64,000 nt of DNA, from positions 27,608,299 through 27,672,298 of the forward strand of contig OX388329.1 in assembly GCA_947579605.1 (NCBI GenBank), written 5' to 3'. The notes beneath the pieces are model-generated. The model saw only the letters and a program-made list of their open reading frames with translations, had not been told where the DNA came from and did not search any database. The translations under genes were made by a program, and so were the position numbers. The stretch is from Athripsodes cinereus. Its lineage: Eukaryota; Arthropoda; Insecta; Trichoptera; Leptoceridae. This document shows positions 47,591 through 59,091 of this stretch, one piece after another (position 1 is the stretch's first letter; each line of letters opens with the position of its first letter).

Positions 47591-48220
47591 GAGATAACAA
47601 CATGGTATATACAAATATTTTGTACTTTATTGTACAAAATATTTAAACAAAAAGAATGAGATAACAACATGGTATATACAAATATTTTGTACTTTATTGT
47701 ACAAAATATTTAAACAAAAAGAATGAGATAACAACATGGTATATACAAATATTTTGTACTTTATTGTACAAAATATTTAAACAAAAAGAATGAGATAACA
47801 ACATGGTATATACAAATATTTTGTACTTTATTGTACAAAATATTTAAACAAAAAGAATGAGATAACAACATGGTATATACAAATATTTTGTACTTTATTG
47901 TACAAAATATTTAAACAAAAAGAATGAGATAACAACATGGTATATACAAATATTTTGTACTTTATTGTACAAAATATTTAAACAAAAAGAATGAGATAAC
48001 AACATGGTATATACAAATATTTTGTACTTTATTGTACAAAATATTTAAACAAAAAGAATGAGATAACAACATGGTATATACAAATATTTTGTACTTTATT
48101 GTACAAAATATTTAAACAAAAAGAATGAGATAACAACATGGTATATACAAATATTTTGTACTTTATTGTACAAAATATTTAAACAAAAAGAATGAGATAA
48201 CAACATGGTATATACAAATA
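47551..48220. repeat. 67-bp minisatellite, ten copies, each with a hairpin
   Basis: The unit starts TTTTGTACTTTATTGTAC and repeats with period 67 at 47551, 47618, 47685 and onward to 48154, apparently without differences. It ends where TTTTGC replaces TTTTGT at 48221. Each unit contains AAATATTTTGTAC, six bases (TTTATT), then GTACAAAATATTT: perfect 13-bp arms. The first unit overlaps the LINE reading frame at 47551-47603. Confidence 0.95.
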
Positions 48221-48224
48221 TTTT

Positions 48225-48280
48225 GCACAGTGGGCGAGTTTATCGCAGGGACGCGATATCTTCCAACTAACCCAAGTATA
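48225..48280 (-). repeat. CR1-like LINE 3' hairpin end, abutting the 67-bp array
   Basis: GTGGGCGAGTTTATCGC AGGGA CGCGATATCTTCCAAC starts right where the tandem array ends. Confidence 0.65.
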
Positions 48281-48384
48281 TTGTGACCTAATATGGTATA
48301 TTGTGATAAGGTTTAAAGTTGTACTTGGGTTTATTAAAAAACTAGATCCGTCTTCGAAAAAAATTGACTGATTATATTATTGTT

Positions 48385-48525
48385 TACATATTTTATTCTT
48401 CACTGTACATTGGTTACAGTATTTCAAATCAATACAAAATATCATAAAAATATTCAATGTACCTACAGAAGGCGAGTTTATCGCTTGAATGCGATGTCTT
48501 CCAAACTAAATCCTTGAATGTATAT
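48385..48525 (-). repeat. CR1-like LINE 3' end
   Basis: Plus strand TTCTTCACTGTACATTGG ... GTACCTACAGAAGGCGAG, TTTATCGCTTGAATGCGATG: common tail plus hairpin, 240 bases from the previous copy. Confidence 0.7.
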
Positions 48526-49839
48526 ATTCGAAATTATTTCAACATCTATTCTTTCCATAGGTCCACGCCTCAAATAATATATTAAATTTATCTTTAACAA
48601 CGTGTCCATGCCTTGTTACGATTTAATATTGTTTAAAATAATATTGACATTCAAAACAATTAATAATTTTTTTTTATAACAAAACGAAGAATAAAAATAT
48701 AACAACTCTAGATAAGAAATATTGTCAGTAAAAAAAAACATTTCATTCAAAAGGTATAAACATTTAATTACATTTTACAATTTATGAGCAGATAATATTA
48801 AAAATATACATTTTAATGTTTAAATATGTATGTACATGGTTGTTAATAATTGAACAGTAATCGAGTTTAAATTATAAATTTATTAAATAAAATAAATCAA
48901 TTTAAATGAATTGATCAACGCAATATATTACAAAATTTAATTAACACATTCGTCATGGAATGACTCATATCCAAAGACGCCCATTTATTGAACCCAGAAA
49001 CGATATTAAATTCTTGTTTTAATTATTATCCCTTTCTTAAACTAAAGTCGCTACCACTAAACATCAAGCAATGAAAAGAATGAGTCATGCGATTCCAGTG
49101 TTCAAACAGACATAGGTGTTGTTGGGACCTAGCACGATACTCAAAGAAAAAAGGTACAAAAACTTTTTAGGAGTAAATATACCGCGGGTATGAGAACTGA
49201 TTAAAAAAGTCAGTTGACCCATGATACTCCATATGACCTATATATTGTTTGAACTATGTGCGATAGAATGTGAATTAGGTGAAATTATTAATAAATTAGT
49301 TTCAGTTTTTTTTTTTGATATATGGATAAAAAAACCAGGTGAGTCAATTTGACCCTATTTTAGTATGATCCAAAGAATTTACATACAAGCATAAAGTAAT
49401 AGAAACCCTCTTTATCTATGCTATCGCTGAATTCCCCACAAGTGTAGAAGCTGGAAGATGAAAAGTATGAACAAAGATTAAAAAAAATCATCCCAAGATA
49501 TTTAAAACATGGTGACATATCTGCTATCAGTGGTCTCTCTCTAACCAACGGAATAAGTGGTAAAGGGCCAAGGATGGATTATGAAGGACAGCCCTATTTG
49601 TCGCGTCTCATTTTTCGACATGTTAAACAAAGTAAATAAATTTGTGAAATATTCCTTAATAACAAAACCGAGGAGATTTTGAAATATTTCAAATTCCTAT
49701 TTACATTTAAAAAAAATCTGTCGACAGAAAGGAGGGGGGGGGGGCTGTACAAATTTAGTGTAAGGTAAAATATCAAAACTTGAAATCTGAAACAAAAAAA
49801 AAGTTTTCACTGGTTAACAATCAACGTTTCCCCTCCCCT
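48526..49839. other. AT-rich non-coding sequence
   Basis: A run of ten G (49735-49744) lies in GGAGGGGGGGGGGCTG. No gene seen. Confidence 0.5.
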
Positions 49840-50030
49840 AGTGGGCCGTGGAAAAACTATCAATCGCCGACCGGTACCGGTAATAATAAGGGTTGTCTGG
49901 AAGATATGGTAGGTATGACAACAAGACCCGCTCTTTGACTGCTAATTGTTGGTGTACCGTTTTATACTTTTCTTATCATTGTAATTTTTGTCAATTTTTT
50001 GGTCAATAAAGATTTATTAAAGACAAATGT
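49840..50030 (+). repeat. Possible retroelement 3' end
   Basis: A GC-richer stretch (GGCCGTGGAAAAACTATCAA, GACCGGTACCGG) is followed by GTCTGGAAGATATGGTAGG and AATAAAGATTTATTAAAG. It looks like a decayed LINE 3' end with a polyadenylation signal. Confidence 0.35.
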
Positions 50031-50059
50031 TTTTACTACTGTATATTTTTTTATTTAGA

Positions 50060-50135
50060 TAGACGTCTTTCAAGAACATTCCCAATCTCTGTCCACAGTC
50101 TAAATTGACAATGTCTTTGAAAGACGTAAGACGTT
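50060..50135. repeat. Imperfect inverted repeat
   Basis: AGACGTCTTTCAAGAACATT and the later AATTGACAATGTCTTTGAAA, GACGT form arms of about 19 bp around a 33-bp loop. Confidence 0.5.
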
Positions 50136-50514
50136 GGGATGTCCTAATAAAATAATCATATAGTGGAAACATCATTATTGTATTTAATTTCATTGTAAAA
50201 TATTATACTGAAAAACACATTTTTAAATACATTAAAAATTGACACAAATAAACAATAACAACGATATCAATAAATGAATAAATAATAAATGTATCACTTA
50301 TCCGATTTCCATGTATCCATTATGTTAAGATAAAGAATTATTTTCTTTTTTTATGTAAACAACAAATAAACTAATCGGAAACGTTTCTTATCACATTATA
50401 AACATTATATTAATAATATTATTTGGTATAAATAATGAGTAGATTTTTATTGTTTTTTTTTTTAATCAAAACATAGAATGATTAACTTAATTTTTATGAT
50501 CAATATTGAAGAAT

Positions 50515-50812
50515 AGCGTGGCGATGAGTTAAGGAACTTATTAAAGAGTCACGAGATCTTGGATTCAATTCCCGGCCAGGGCAAGATGAAAAATGACTCG
50601 TTTGAAATAGTCCTGGGTCTAAAAGTTATATGTATTAATGTTTAGTGTATTTTATGTGCCCTGAGGAAGGAATCCATCCAACGGAGAGCATCGCCAGCAA
50701 TATTTTTGGTCTCCAAACGGACCTACATATCGTTACGTTAGTTCCCACAATACAAGATATTAGTTGGGGATTAGATCGATCTGTGTAAATTGTCCGTGAA
50801 TATTTTCAATAA
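50515..50812 (+). repeat. tRNA-derived SINE (family 1), near full length
   Basis: GCGTGGCGATGAGTTAAGG head, degenerate B box GGATTCAATTCCC, CCTGGGTCTAAAAG body, CCCTGAGGAAGGAATCCATC middle, and tail GTTAGTTCCCACAATACAAG to GATCTGTGTAAATTG. The longest copy in the window, about 300 bp. Confidence 0.7.
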
Positions 50813-51038
50813 AAACCTCTTCTGGGATAGATCGCATCAGCTGTATTGTACACAACAGGTGATCATTGAACATCAAGAGTAAATTTCACTACTGAATCAT
50901 AATATAAATAACGAACACTAATTATACTATGGTAGTATCTTAAATGATTAAGGAAACAGGATTATTTCTGAGTCCTTGATAAAGAATCACTCTTTTCTGT
51001 AAGCTTTCAAATGTCCTAAAAAAAGGAGAATAAATTAA

Positions 51039-51762
51039 GGGGCCCATTTAGCAAAAACGATAAAACATTCAATTTTCTACAAGTTTGGTACACAAACTCT
51101 CAAAACTTGTTGACCCTACGAACATTTTGATTTGATAAAATATGAAAACAAATATTAATTACCAATATCAAACTTTAACTTGAAAAAAAACTCGATTTTA
51201 GCTTCATAGTATTCGTTTATAAAAAAGCATATTTCTAAAAATCGCATTCGGGGGTGTGTTTGGTACATAAATGCACGAGAATCCTAAAAATTTTGATATA
51301 TTTATTTTAATATTGATAATATTTAGATAGTTATTACAATTATAGAACAAAATAAATCTATTTTTTTTGTTTTTTCATGGATATTGACCGACTTAAAGAA
51401 TATTTTTTTTGATAAAATTTCTCATATTTTGAAACCAAAAATCACCACATGAACTCAATTTTTTGTATACTAAAATAGTTTGCTAAAATCTATAGTAGAT
51501 ACTTATATGCTTGATAGGATGAATAAAAAAAATATATATTTTACAAATAATATTTGTATTTTGATATAACAAAGAGCACCTAAATAAATCTCGTCAGTCT
51601 GCGAATTATTTATTTTTTAGTAAAAAACTAATATTGGTAATATATATTTGATTTTTTATTTTATCAAATCAATATGTTCGCAAGGGTCAACAAGTTTTGG
51701 CTGTTTTTCTATCAAAATTGTTGAAAATAGAATATTTTACAGTTTTTGCTAAACGGGGCTCG
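51039..51762. mobile_element. Non-autonomous DNA element with long inverted termini
   Basis: The left terminus GGGGCCCATTTAGCAAAAAC and right terminus GTTTTTGCTAAACGGGGCTC are inverted. Homology continues inward over about 110 bp on each side (ACTTGTTGACCC, GATTTGATAAAAT). TAA flanks both sides (51036-51038 and 51763-51765), which would fit a 3-bp PIF/Harbinger-type duplication. No transposase frame inside. Confidence 0.7.
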
Positions 51763-51765
51763 TAA

Positions 51766-51900
51766 GGCACTCAGGATGTGTGACAAGCCATATCGGCTAA
51801 TTTAGGATGCAGTGTCATTATTTTTTGGAACACCTGCCTTTTACAGGACACTTACAGAAAATAATACGACACTAACTCTTTGTAGGGTGCTCCACGAAAA
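51766..51900 (+). repeat. R1 repeat copy, 3' part
   Basis: CACTCAGGATGTGTGACAAG, CACCTGCCTTTTACAGGACA and GTAGGGTGCTCCACG match the family. It begins directly after the TIR element ending at 51762. Confidence 0.6.
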
Positions 51901-52299
51901 AAAAAACAACATAATCATTACATAATAAATAATATGCAACATACAAACTTCCAATAAAAGTTAAGTTTTTTACGAGATAATAAAAGATTAAGAAGGTAAA
52001 CAAATAAATTAATATACCTATAAGATAATAATATATAGGTATACAAGTAGTGTATGTATCGATATCCACTCAAATCAAATCATAATCCTCAATACACACT
52101 TTACCGTACAAGGCACATCAAGCTAACGTACACACACATACAAAAACGTAATAAACACCTGAAACTTCTCTGTACCTATTTGTACTAACACTAATAATAT
52201 GTATGATTAACTATACTGAAATATAGCGCGTAATATTTTGATACGTTTGTCCGAGAATTTAAAATCTCTCGATTGATTTCATTATTTTTAAGAGAAGAA

Positions 52300-52518
52300 C
52301 CACAACACAACACCAGGCACCCAGGCCTGTTCATCACCATCGCGGAGGGCAGGATCGAAAACAGAAAGGGTAGAGGCCGACCAAGAGACACCTATATAGA
52401 CCAACTCAAGAAGGACATGAACTGTGGCACATACGTAGAACTAAAGAGACTAGCTGAAAATACGGAGGAATGGAGAAGAAAATCAAAACTCGTTGCAGAC
52501 CAATCCAATGGATTGTAA
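52300..52518 (+). pseudogene. LINE C-terminal fragment (GRGRPRDTYIDQ family)
   Basis: Reads HPGLFITIAEGRIENRKGRG, RPRDTYIDQLKKDMNC, AENTEEWRRKSKLVADQSNG and TAA. It is the most intact of three copies and is open throughout. Confidence 0.8.
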
Positions 52519-53169
52519 CTCACTATATATGTATAAGAAAAGAAACAGAATGTTACCAAGTGGTCCAAAATATTGTCAATTTTTTTTTTAGTACATATTA
52601 TCTTTTTACATCAGTAGGCATTACGGTTTACATCTGTGCACCGACTGATGATGTCTTTTTACTTAAATAAATAATTAATATCTGAACCGATAACCTACAG
52701 CAACCTGGAGTAGGAATTTGGTGGAACCCCAGACCAGATGGTCTAATATTGCAAAGGGAGTTGTGTTGATATATTATATTATGCATATCAGATTAAAAAT
52801 AATGTGATAAGCAAAGATTCTAAATATAAATGTGAAAGATTATACACTGATATATAAAATAATAATCGGATGTCACTGAAATGATAGAAATAACTCTGAG
52901 AAGAACAAAAGTCTCAAGATACCTAAAAGAGATTTTTACAGGATATTTATAACATTCTGGTATCATTGGAGTATTATGAGCAGAAATGGGGTCATATTCT
53001 ATGTTTTTAAATGCCATCCACTCGTTCACGAGTAATTATTCTTCTATACAATAAGACGATTCTTGCAAGAACCATTAAAACTGAGGATAACTTCAAGCGA
53101 TTAGCTCAACTAGACGTCCAGAAGACATAACTTAAGCTCCCTGATAAATTTATGGAAGGAAACACAAAA

Positions 53170-53765
53170 TGTTTGAGTTTTACTACATTTAATAATAAGT
53201 ATAGTAACTTAGTTTCGACTTACAAAGTCACTGTCAAACTTACTTCACCCATTGTCAAATATAGTAAAACTCAAACAGTTTGAGTTTTACTATACCTATT
53301 TAATAATACATGGGACATGTTTTGAGAATGCCTAATGATAGTTGGCCAAAAAGAGCACTGTTTTTCCGTCCGCAGGGGTTCCGTCGGCCCGGGCGTCCCT
53401 CTTTCACAATACACCGTTCCTATGACAACAATATCAGAGCGCAAGGAATGTCGTGGAAAGAGGTGACGCAATTGGCACAGAGACGCTCTGAATGGAGGAG
53501 GCTGGTTTCTGCCCTGTGCTCCCGAGAGGAGCGTTGAGGGCGATGATGATGATGATGATTTAATAATAAGTATAGTAACCTAGTTTCGACTTACAAAGTC
53601 ATTGTCAAACTTACTTTACCTATTGTTTACCTACCTGTTTACCTATCAAACAGTTTGAGTTTTACTATATTTAATAATAAGTATAGTAACCTAGTTTCGA
53701 CTTACAAAGTCATTGTAAAACTTACTTTACCTATTGTCAAATATAGTAAAACTCAAACAGTTTGT
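53170..53765. mobile_element. Three tandem copies of a short TIR element (MITE), middle copy split by a LINE
   Basis: Each copy is about 105-120 bp and begins GTTTGAGTTTTACTA with the inverse TAGTAAAACTCAAAC at its end. The copies are 53170-53275, 53276-53650 (interrupted by the LINE at 53309-53557) and 53651-53765. They share ATAATAAGTATAGTAAC and TTTCGACTTACAAAGTCA. The terminal CAAACAGTTTG is itself palindromic, and neighbouring copies share it. Confidence 0.75.
53309..53557 (+). mobile_element. 5'-truncated LINE inserted in a MITE, with 11-bp target duplication
   Basis: It is flanked by ATTTAATAATA at 53298-53308 and 53558-53568. The coding part is open from 53310 to a TGA at 53535 and reads MGHVLRMPNDSWPKRALFF, RRPGRPSFTIHRSYD, MSWKEVTQLAQRRSEWRRLV, ALCSREER, a LINE C-terminus. 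It ends in a (GAT)n tail (53542-53558). Confidence 0.9.
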
Positions 53766-54000
53766 GTTTATTTTCATGAATTAATACGGAAATTTCAGAA
53801 AATGAACGTCAACTCAATCAATAACTCTTAAATAAAGTAAATATAAATGGAGTCTTCCAACTGGTTCAAATCAATATAAGTAAATAAAATTGCATCACAT
53901 TTTAGAAAAATTAAATGCAAACGACTACTGAATGAGAATGTGTTAGAAGATATATGTAACATAAGTTTAGATCGAAATTAATCACCAGAATTTACATAAA

Positions 54001-54690
54001 TATTTATTTATTTATTTATTTATAATAATACATACGGCTTACGCCTTTAATACATAGTTATAAAGAACAATTGTATAACACCACCATCGTATCAAATTTA
54101 AACTCAAAACAAAAATAAAATATACTGCATCACTTCAAATTATAAAAATTAAACACATTGTGTCACATAAACCACAGAATAAAATTACAACATATCAACA
54201 CCATCATGTCAAATCATAAAAAAAACTGTATCATATCTAACCATAAAATAAAGATGTCTCTTATTTTGCTGATATAAATGGAAGCATTATACTATTCCTA
54301 AATTCGAAAGTAGGTATACCTAACCTATATTAATAAATACAATTAATCTTACACGAATGCGACGGTGTAGCGAGTATCTTAATTATTTATTTTTACATCA
54401 ACAGTGAAAGCCCTTTACTTTTATATCAAATATATTAATTACACAATTTGAAACAAGACAAAACCCAAATTGTTGAAAAATAAATTATTTATTTATCGTG
54501 TCGAAATCCAGAAAAAAACAATCAAACTGATCTCCAGTAGGTACTGTGCAAAATGCACAGCAGGTAGAGATGCGTCAAAAACATCCTCCATAGTGTATGT
54601 GACAGGGCACAATGGACACTCCAACAAGTGTGGCATGGTTTGCGCTGCATCACAGTCACACGCTCCGGAAAAATAAATATAAATAATAGA
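54001..54690 (-). pseudogene. LINE C-terminal Cys/His fragment with 3' region
   Basis: The coding part (about 54493-54690, minus) reads SGACDCDAAQTMPHLLECPL, CPVTYTMEDVFDASLPAVHF, AQYLLEI. The C.C..AQT..HLL.CPLC block is the C-terminal zinc-knuckle of insect LINEs. The 3' side runs to an AAATAAATAAATAAAT tail at 54001-54023. Confidence 0.75.
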
Positions 54691-54699
54691 CAAGGGAAT

Positions 54700-56180
54700 T
54701 GAAACAACAATTTGAAAAAGTAATTTCAAGTAATTCAATTATGGAAAATATTGGAAAGACGTTAAAAATATAGTCATAATTATCAAAAATATAAAGTTCT
54801 CATAGAGCATGGATATTTCAATTAAATAGAATAGAAAAAAAACGACAATTATTTTATTGCCAATTTCAAAATGTTGAAAGAAAATCTAATAAATACTGTG
54901 ATTTGTTAAATATTAACGGGTGTTAAGAGCTAGTTATAATTATTATATTAAAGATAATGTTATATAAATAAAATAAAACTTTTATTTTCGATACGTTTGT
55001 ACATAATAATGAATTATTTTACTAAATATTATCTAGTCGGCGATGTATTATTATTTAGTAGAAGCTGTATTGGTTCTGTACCGTGATGTATGTATATGTG
55101 TGGTATTATAAGAGACGTCGTAATGGTGGGAGTATCATTTTGGTGTCACTAGGTCAATGATAACTGAGCGATGGTAAATTTTTTTATCGTCTCAGCATAA
55201 CACACACACACACACATACAGGTTACATCACTCTACAGATAATAGTGGTAGTAGTAGTAATAATAATAGTAGTAATTCATTTATAATATACAGTGGAGGA
55301 GAAGTAAATCTCGACAACAATAACGATTATTAGATATCTAAGTATCGCAAGTAATAACTAACTAACTAATAGACGTGTAATCACACACAATGTCACTACG
55401 ACAAACATCAAGTTCTTGCTATTTATTTGTTTATTTAATTAACTATACCATCACGACATGACGTCACATATTATGCCGGAGTGCTCTCAGTGTCCAAGTC
55501 CAAGTCACGGAATGTTCAATGAGAAAACGCCCCTTCAGCTGCACTGCAACTGTCTCAGTGTTAAATAATAATCATACACGAGAAATGTTAATGGAGTGAA
55601 ACGGAGTAATACTTTTCATCTGACTTTAACTCCTAAAAAAAAAACTTATGATCTCTCGTCTATGAAATGCATGTTGGTTTTCCGCGGTCATTTCGGAACA
55701 AATCAATATCATAACTGTCACGTATGCGATGCTCTTAGAGTACAGGATTCGATGACGTATCGGGCGTTCTGTGAGATAGCTCTGATTTGATATATGAACT
55801 TAAATATCGAAATACAATTTCTTTTCCACCGAATCCAACTGCATCTTATAACGAAGTATCATACCATAATATGTGATGGCAAGAAAAAAATATTGCTCGA
55901 CTGTACGCAGTGAAATGGAGTAAATGATTTTATCTCATATATATTATATTTACATTATGTATCCACATCACCAGGGTAACTCTAGTAGTTTAATAGTCAG
56001 TAGACTAATTAAGCTTTGACGAAAAGCATACAAGAGGCGTAATTTCCTGAAAACGAAGAAGTTGATGACGCACCTACCTAAGGCAATCGCACAGTATCTC
56101 GAAGAATGCCCAAGATATCGCTCGGATACCGAGGGTTTTACGAAAAATTTAAAAGTTCAACTAACAATGCCAACCAAAAT
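54700..56180. other. AT-rich sequence
   Basis: Holds the microsatellites at 55.2 kb and a slightly GC-richer part at 55480-55790 with an open frame lacking recognisable domains. Confidence 0.45.
55196..55280. repeat. Microsatellites (AC)n and (TAG/TAA)n
   Basis: An ACACACACACACACACA run near 55200 is followed by GTAGTAGTAGTAATAATAAT near 55245-55275. Confidence 0.8.
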
Positions 56181-56186
56181 TTAAAA

Positions 56187-56664
56187 TAAAATAAAATAAA
56201 CTTTATTGTGACAATAATAAGTACATTGTACAAAAGGCGGGTTTATTGCCAAATGGCAATTTCTGCCAACCAACCTGATGTTTGAAAAAAAATAAATAAG
56301 AAAAATAATAAAGTACATGCCAGAACTATAGAAAAAATACAAAATAATAAATAAATATACCCATACAAAAATAAAAAAATAAAAAAAATATATAGGTATA
56401 TATAATACATGCATAAAGTGGAATGGGGAAAGGGGGACAAGGAAGGGGATGGAATTATGATGGGTTATTGAGAGCAAGATAGTGATAATTCAGTCTACTT
56501 TTGAAAATGGAAATTGAAGGAGCAAGTCTGATCAGTAAAGGCAAATCATTCCATAACCGAGCTGCATGTATAGTGAAGGAAGATGTGACAAAAGATGTTC
56601 GATGAGTGGGAATAGTTAACGTACCAAGTGCACCAGAACGAAGAGGCAAACCATGAGATGCCAA
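56187..56664 (-). pseudogene. CR1-like LINE C-terminus and 3' end
   Basis: The coding part 56455-56664 reads MASHGLPLRSGALGTLTIPT, then FTIHAARLWNDLPLLIRLAP and FKSRLNYHYL. The 3' region holds GGCGGGTTTATTGCCAAATG, GCAATTTCTGCC (the hairpin, plus strand) and ends in AATAAAATAAAATAA at 56187. Good match to CR1-type LINEs. Confidence 0.8.
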
Positions 56665-56699
56665 AGGCGTAAAACAAGTAAAATTTTAGGTAGCTCGTT

Positions 56700-57299
56700 G
56701 CAGGTAATTTTAAAATTTCATTGCAGGTAAGAGAAAATGTTTTCAAACTTCTAAGTAAAAATCCTAATATTGGTTTTATATTTAAAACAAAAATTGAACC
56801 TTTAATAGATTATTTAACTAGATTCTGTTAAGTCACAGCGCGACTTAAAAGAATTCACTGTAGTCTGAACAAATAAAGAGAACTGCATTGACCAACGATA
56901 GTAATAAAATTTACTTAATTTTTATTTTATAATATTAAGATTTTCGAATGCATATCTACAATATCGATAGTTTAACTTAAATATTATAATAATTAAATAG
57001 TAACTCGTTTGCAGATAAAAAATAAATATACATGTCGTCAGACGATAATAGTATTTATTAGGTATATGTTTTCCTCATAAAATGCAATACCAGTTAGTAA
57101 AAATTTCGTTATAAGTTATGTCTCAATCTTAAGTCCAACGAATATTATGCACACCGAGAAATATAAATATTTTTTCATCTTAAATATTAAATGGTTACAA
57201 CAAGAACGTCTAAGTAAGGTTTTATAATTTAAAATAAAATATTTTTAATTTATGCATTTTATTTGGTGACAAAAAGCCGAGAGCAAAACTTACATTCTG
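56700..57299. other. AT-rich sequence
   Basis: Nothing supported. Confidence 0.5.
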
Positions 57300-57845
57300 C
57301 TGAAATGAAGTTTATTTATTTATTAATCAGAGACACAAACAGAAAGTTGACAAAATACACACAAAAAAAATAAAAACAACATACATTGATTCGGCCAGGC
57401 CAACCCCCCAATTAAGTGTGTCTACAGCATACACATATTAATGTTAACAAAAGAATGATAGAAAAAAAAAACCAATCAAACAAAAGCAGATCACAATCAC
57501 CGCAGGCCCAGTACAAACTGAACCTGCACCAAACAAGCACCGATCAAAAAAACAAAAAATGTAATGTTACTAAGATGTGCCGGCGTAGTGACTAAGTAAA
57601 AGACAAATTGACTGAAATCACTTGCGATGGTGCCCCGAGAGCATTGTAAAGAGAGCTCAGGATATAGGGGAATAAGTTAGAAGACCAGCCACACCCTTGA
57701 CAACCTGGTTATTCGCACTAAAAAAGACTTGAAAGCAACGGAACTCGATCCAGCACAAGCGCAGGAAAGGAGTGCTAGGAAGACGAGAACCAGGAGGACC
57801 TACCCCAGGTGATAGGAATGTAAGGCCAGGAGAAACAAGAAGTAT
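57300..57845 (-). repeat. Probable LINE 3' end region
   Basis: Plus strand: TTTATTTATTTATTAATCAG, then GC-richer sequence to about 57840. On the minus strand, frames such as QVFFSANNQVVKGVAGLLTY look coding-like. Family unknown. Confidence 0.4.
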
Positions 57846-57849
57846 TTTA

Positions 57850-58785
57850 TTTATTTTGCTGCGGCGTAAAAACGATAACCTTTTATGATATATTGCATAT
57901 TTTTCGATACTTTATTGATCCCTTCGATCAACTGATCCAAGAAGAGTCTTTAGACTAGAGTATGTAATATGGTAAAAGCAAAAAAAAAATCACGCCAATT
58001 CTAAATGTATGACGCAGAATCCACTGTATGATGCTGACACCACAAAGGAAATGGAGAAGGTTGGAAATGTCTTGAAAATTTTCAGATCTGTTTAATTAGG
58101 TCACCAATATTTTAAGGTTAAATATTTTTTTACTCATTATATTATTATAACGATAGTTATATGTTCGCCGCTGGCTTCATATTAATGATTCTCAGCCATT
58201 TCACGATTAAACATCACGTCATTGAATTAGTGAAACAACATTTAACCATTAGTCCCCTTCACAAATATACCGTTTAAAAATCACTTTAATGATTCATAAC
58301 AACAAAAAGTTAAATCAAAATTATATATTTCATACTTAATGTAAATCTAAAGTTGATAGTCGGTTTCCTAATAATAATAAAAAAAAAATATTATTCTCAT
58401 AGACACAGCAAGGTATGGTAGAGAAGGTTCGGTTTACAATCCTGACAGTTATAACCAAAAATATCCAGTCACGGAAGTTTTTACAGATGGCGTGATCTGT
58501 CATATTATAAATGAACACGAAATAAACACAGACACAATATCATGTTTCGTATTTCTCAATTGTTTCGATAAAAGATGTGTTCTACTTTACAGATGTTTCA
58601 ACCATCCACTAAATCTATAATGACCTATGCATATTCATCAGAGTGGTTATAGAGAGAAAAAATTATTCAATGCATGTTTGAATCTTTGTACATGAAATCA
58701 TGACGGTTTTCTGGTATGATCAATGCGAAAAATATTAACATGTATTTACAGCAGTAGCGTGTCTTCAGTACAAGCCGAAAAACTA
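57850..58785. other. AT-rich sequence
   Basis: Nothing supported. Confidence 0.5.
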
Positions 58786-58789
58786 AGAT

Positions 58790-58930
58790 TTATTTATTTA
58801 TCTTATTCTTTACTGTACATTGGTTACAATACTACAAAATAATACAAAGTATCATAAAAATATCAATTATACAATTCAATGTACAGAGGATGAGTTTATC
58901 GCTAAAATGCGATGTCTTCCAACTGACCCG
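58790..58930 (-). repeat. CR1-like LINE 3' end
   Basis: Plus strand TTCTTTACTGTACATTGG ... TATCAATTATACAATTCAAT, GTACAGAGGATGAGTTTATC, GCTAAAATGCGATGTC. It is the uninterrupted counterpart of the split copy at 29.3-29.9 kb. Confidence 0.75.
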
Positions 58931-59091
58931 GTTGAAACTATCAAGCTAAGAAATAATAATAATAATGAATTCAGTGCAGTTAACAATCCGATCATTTTAA
59001 ATTACGCGCACAGCCGCTTACCATGTTTGAATTCAACGATATTATTGTTACGTCTTGAGATATAGGTATTCGCGGTAGCACGGAAAAATAA

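Noticed and set aside
47551..48220. CRISPR-like array with palindromic repeats
   Set aside because: The entire 67-bp unit is constant, with no unique spacers; a minisatellite.
55596..55790. 64-codon plus-strand frame with Cys/His residues
   Set aside because: The Cys/His spacing does not fit a known zinc finger, and neither composition nor context supports a gene.
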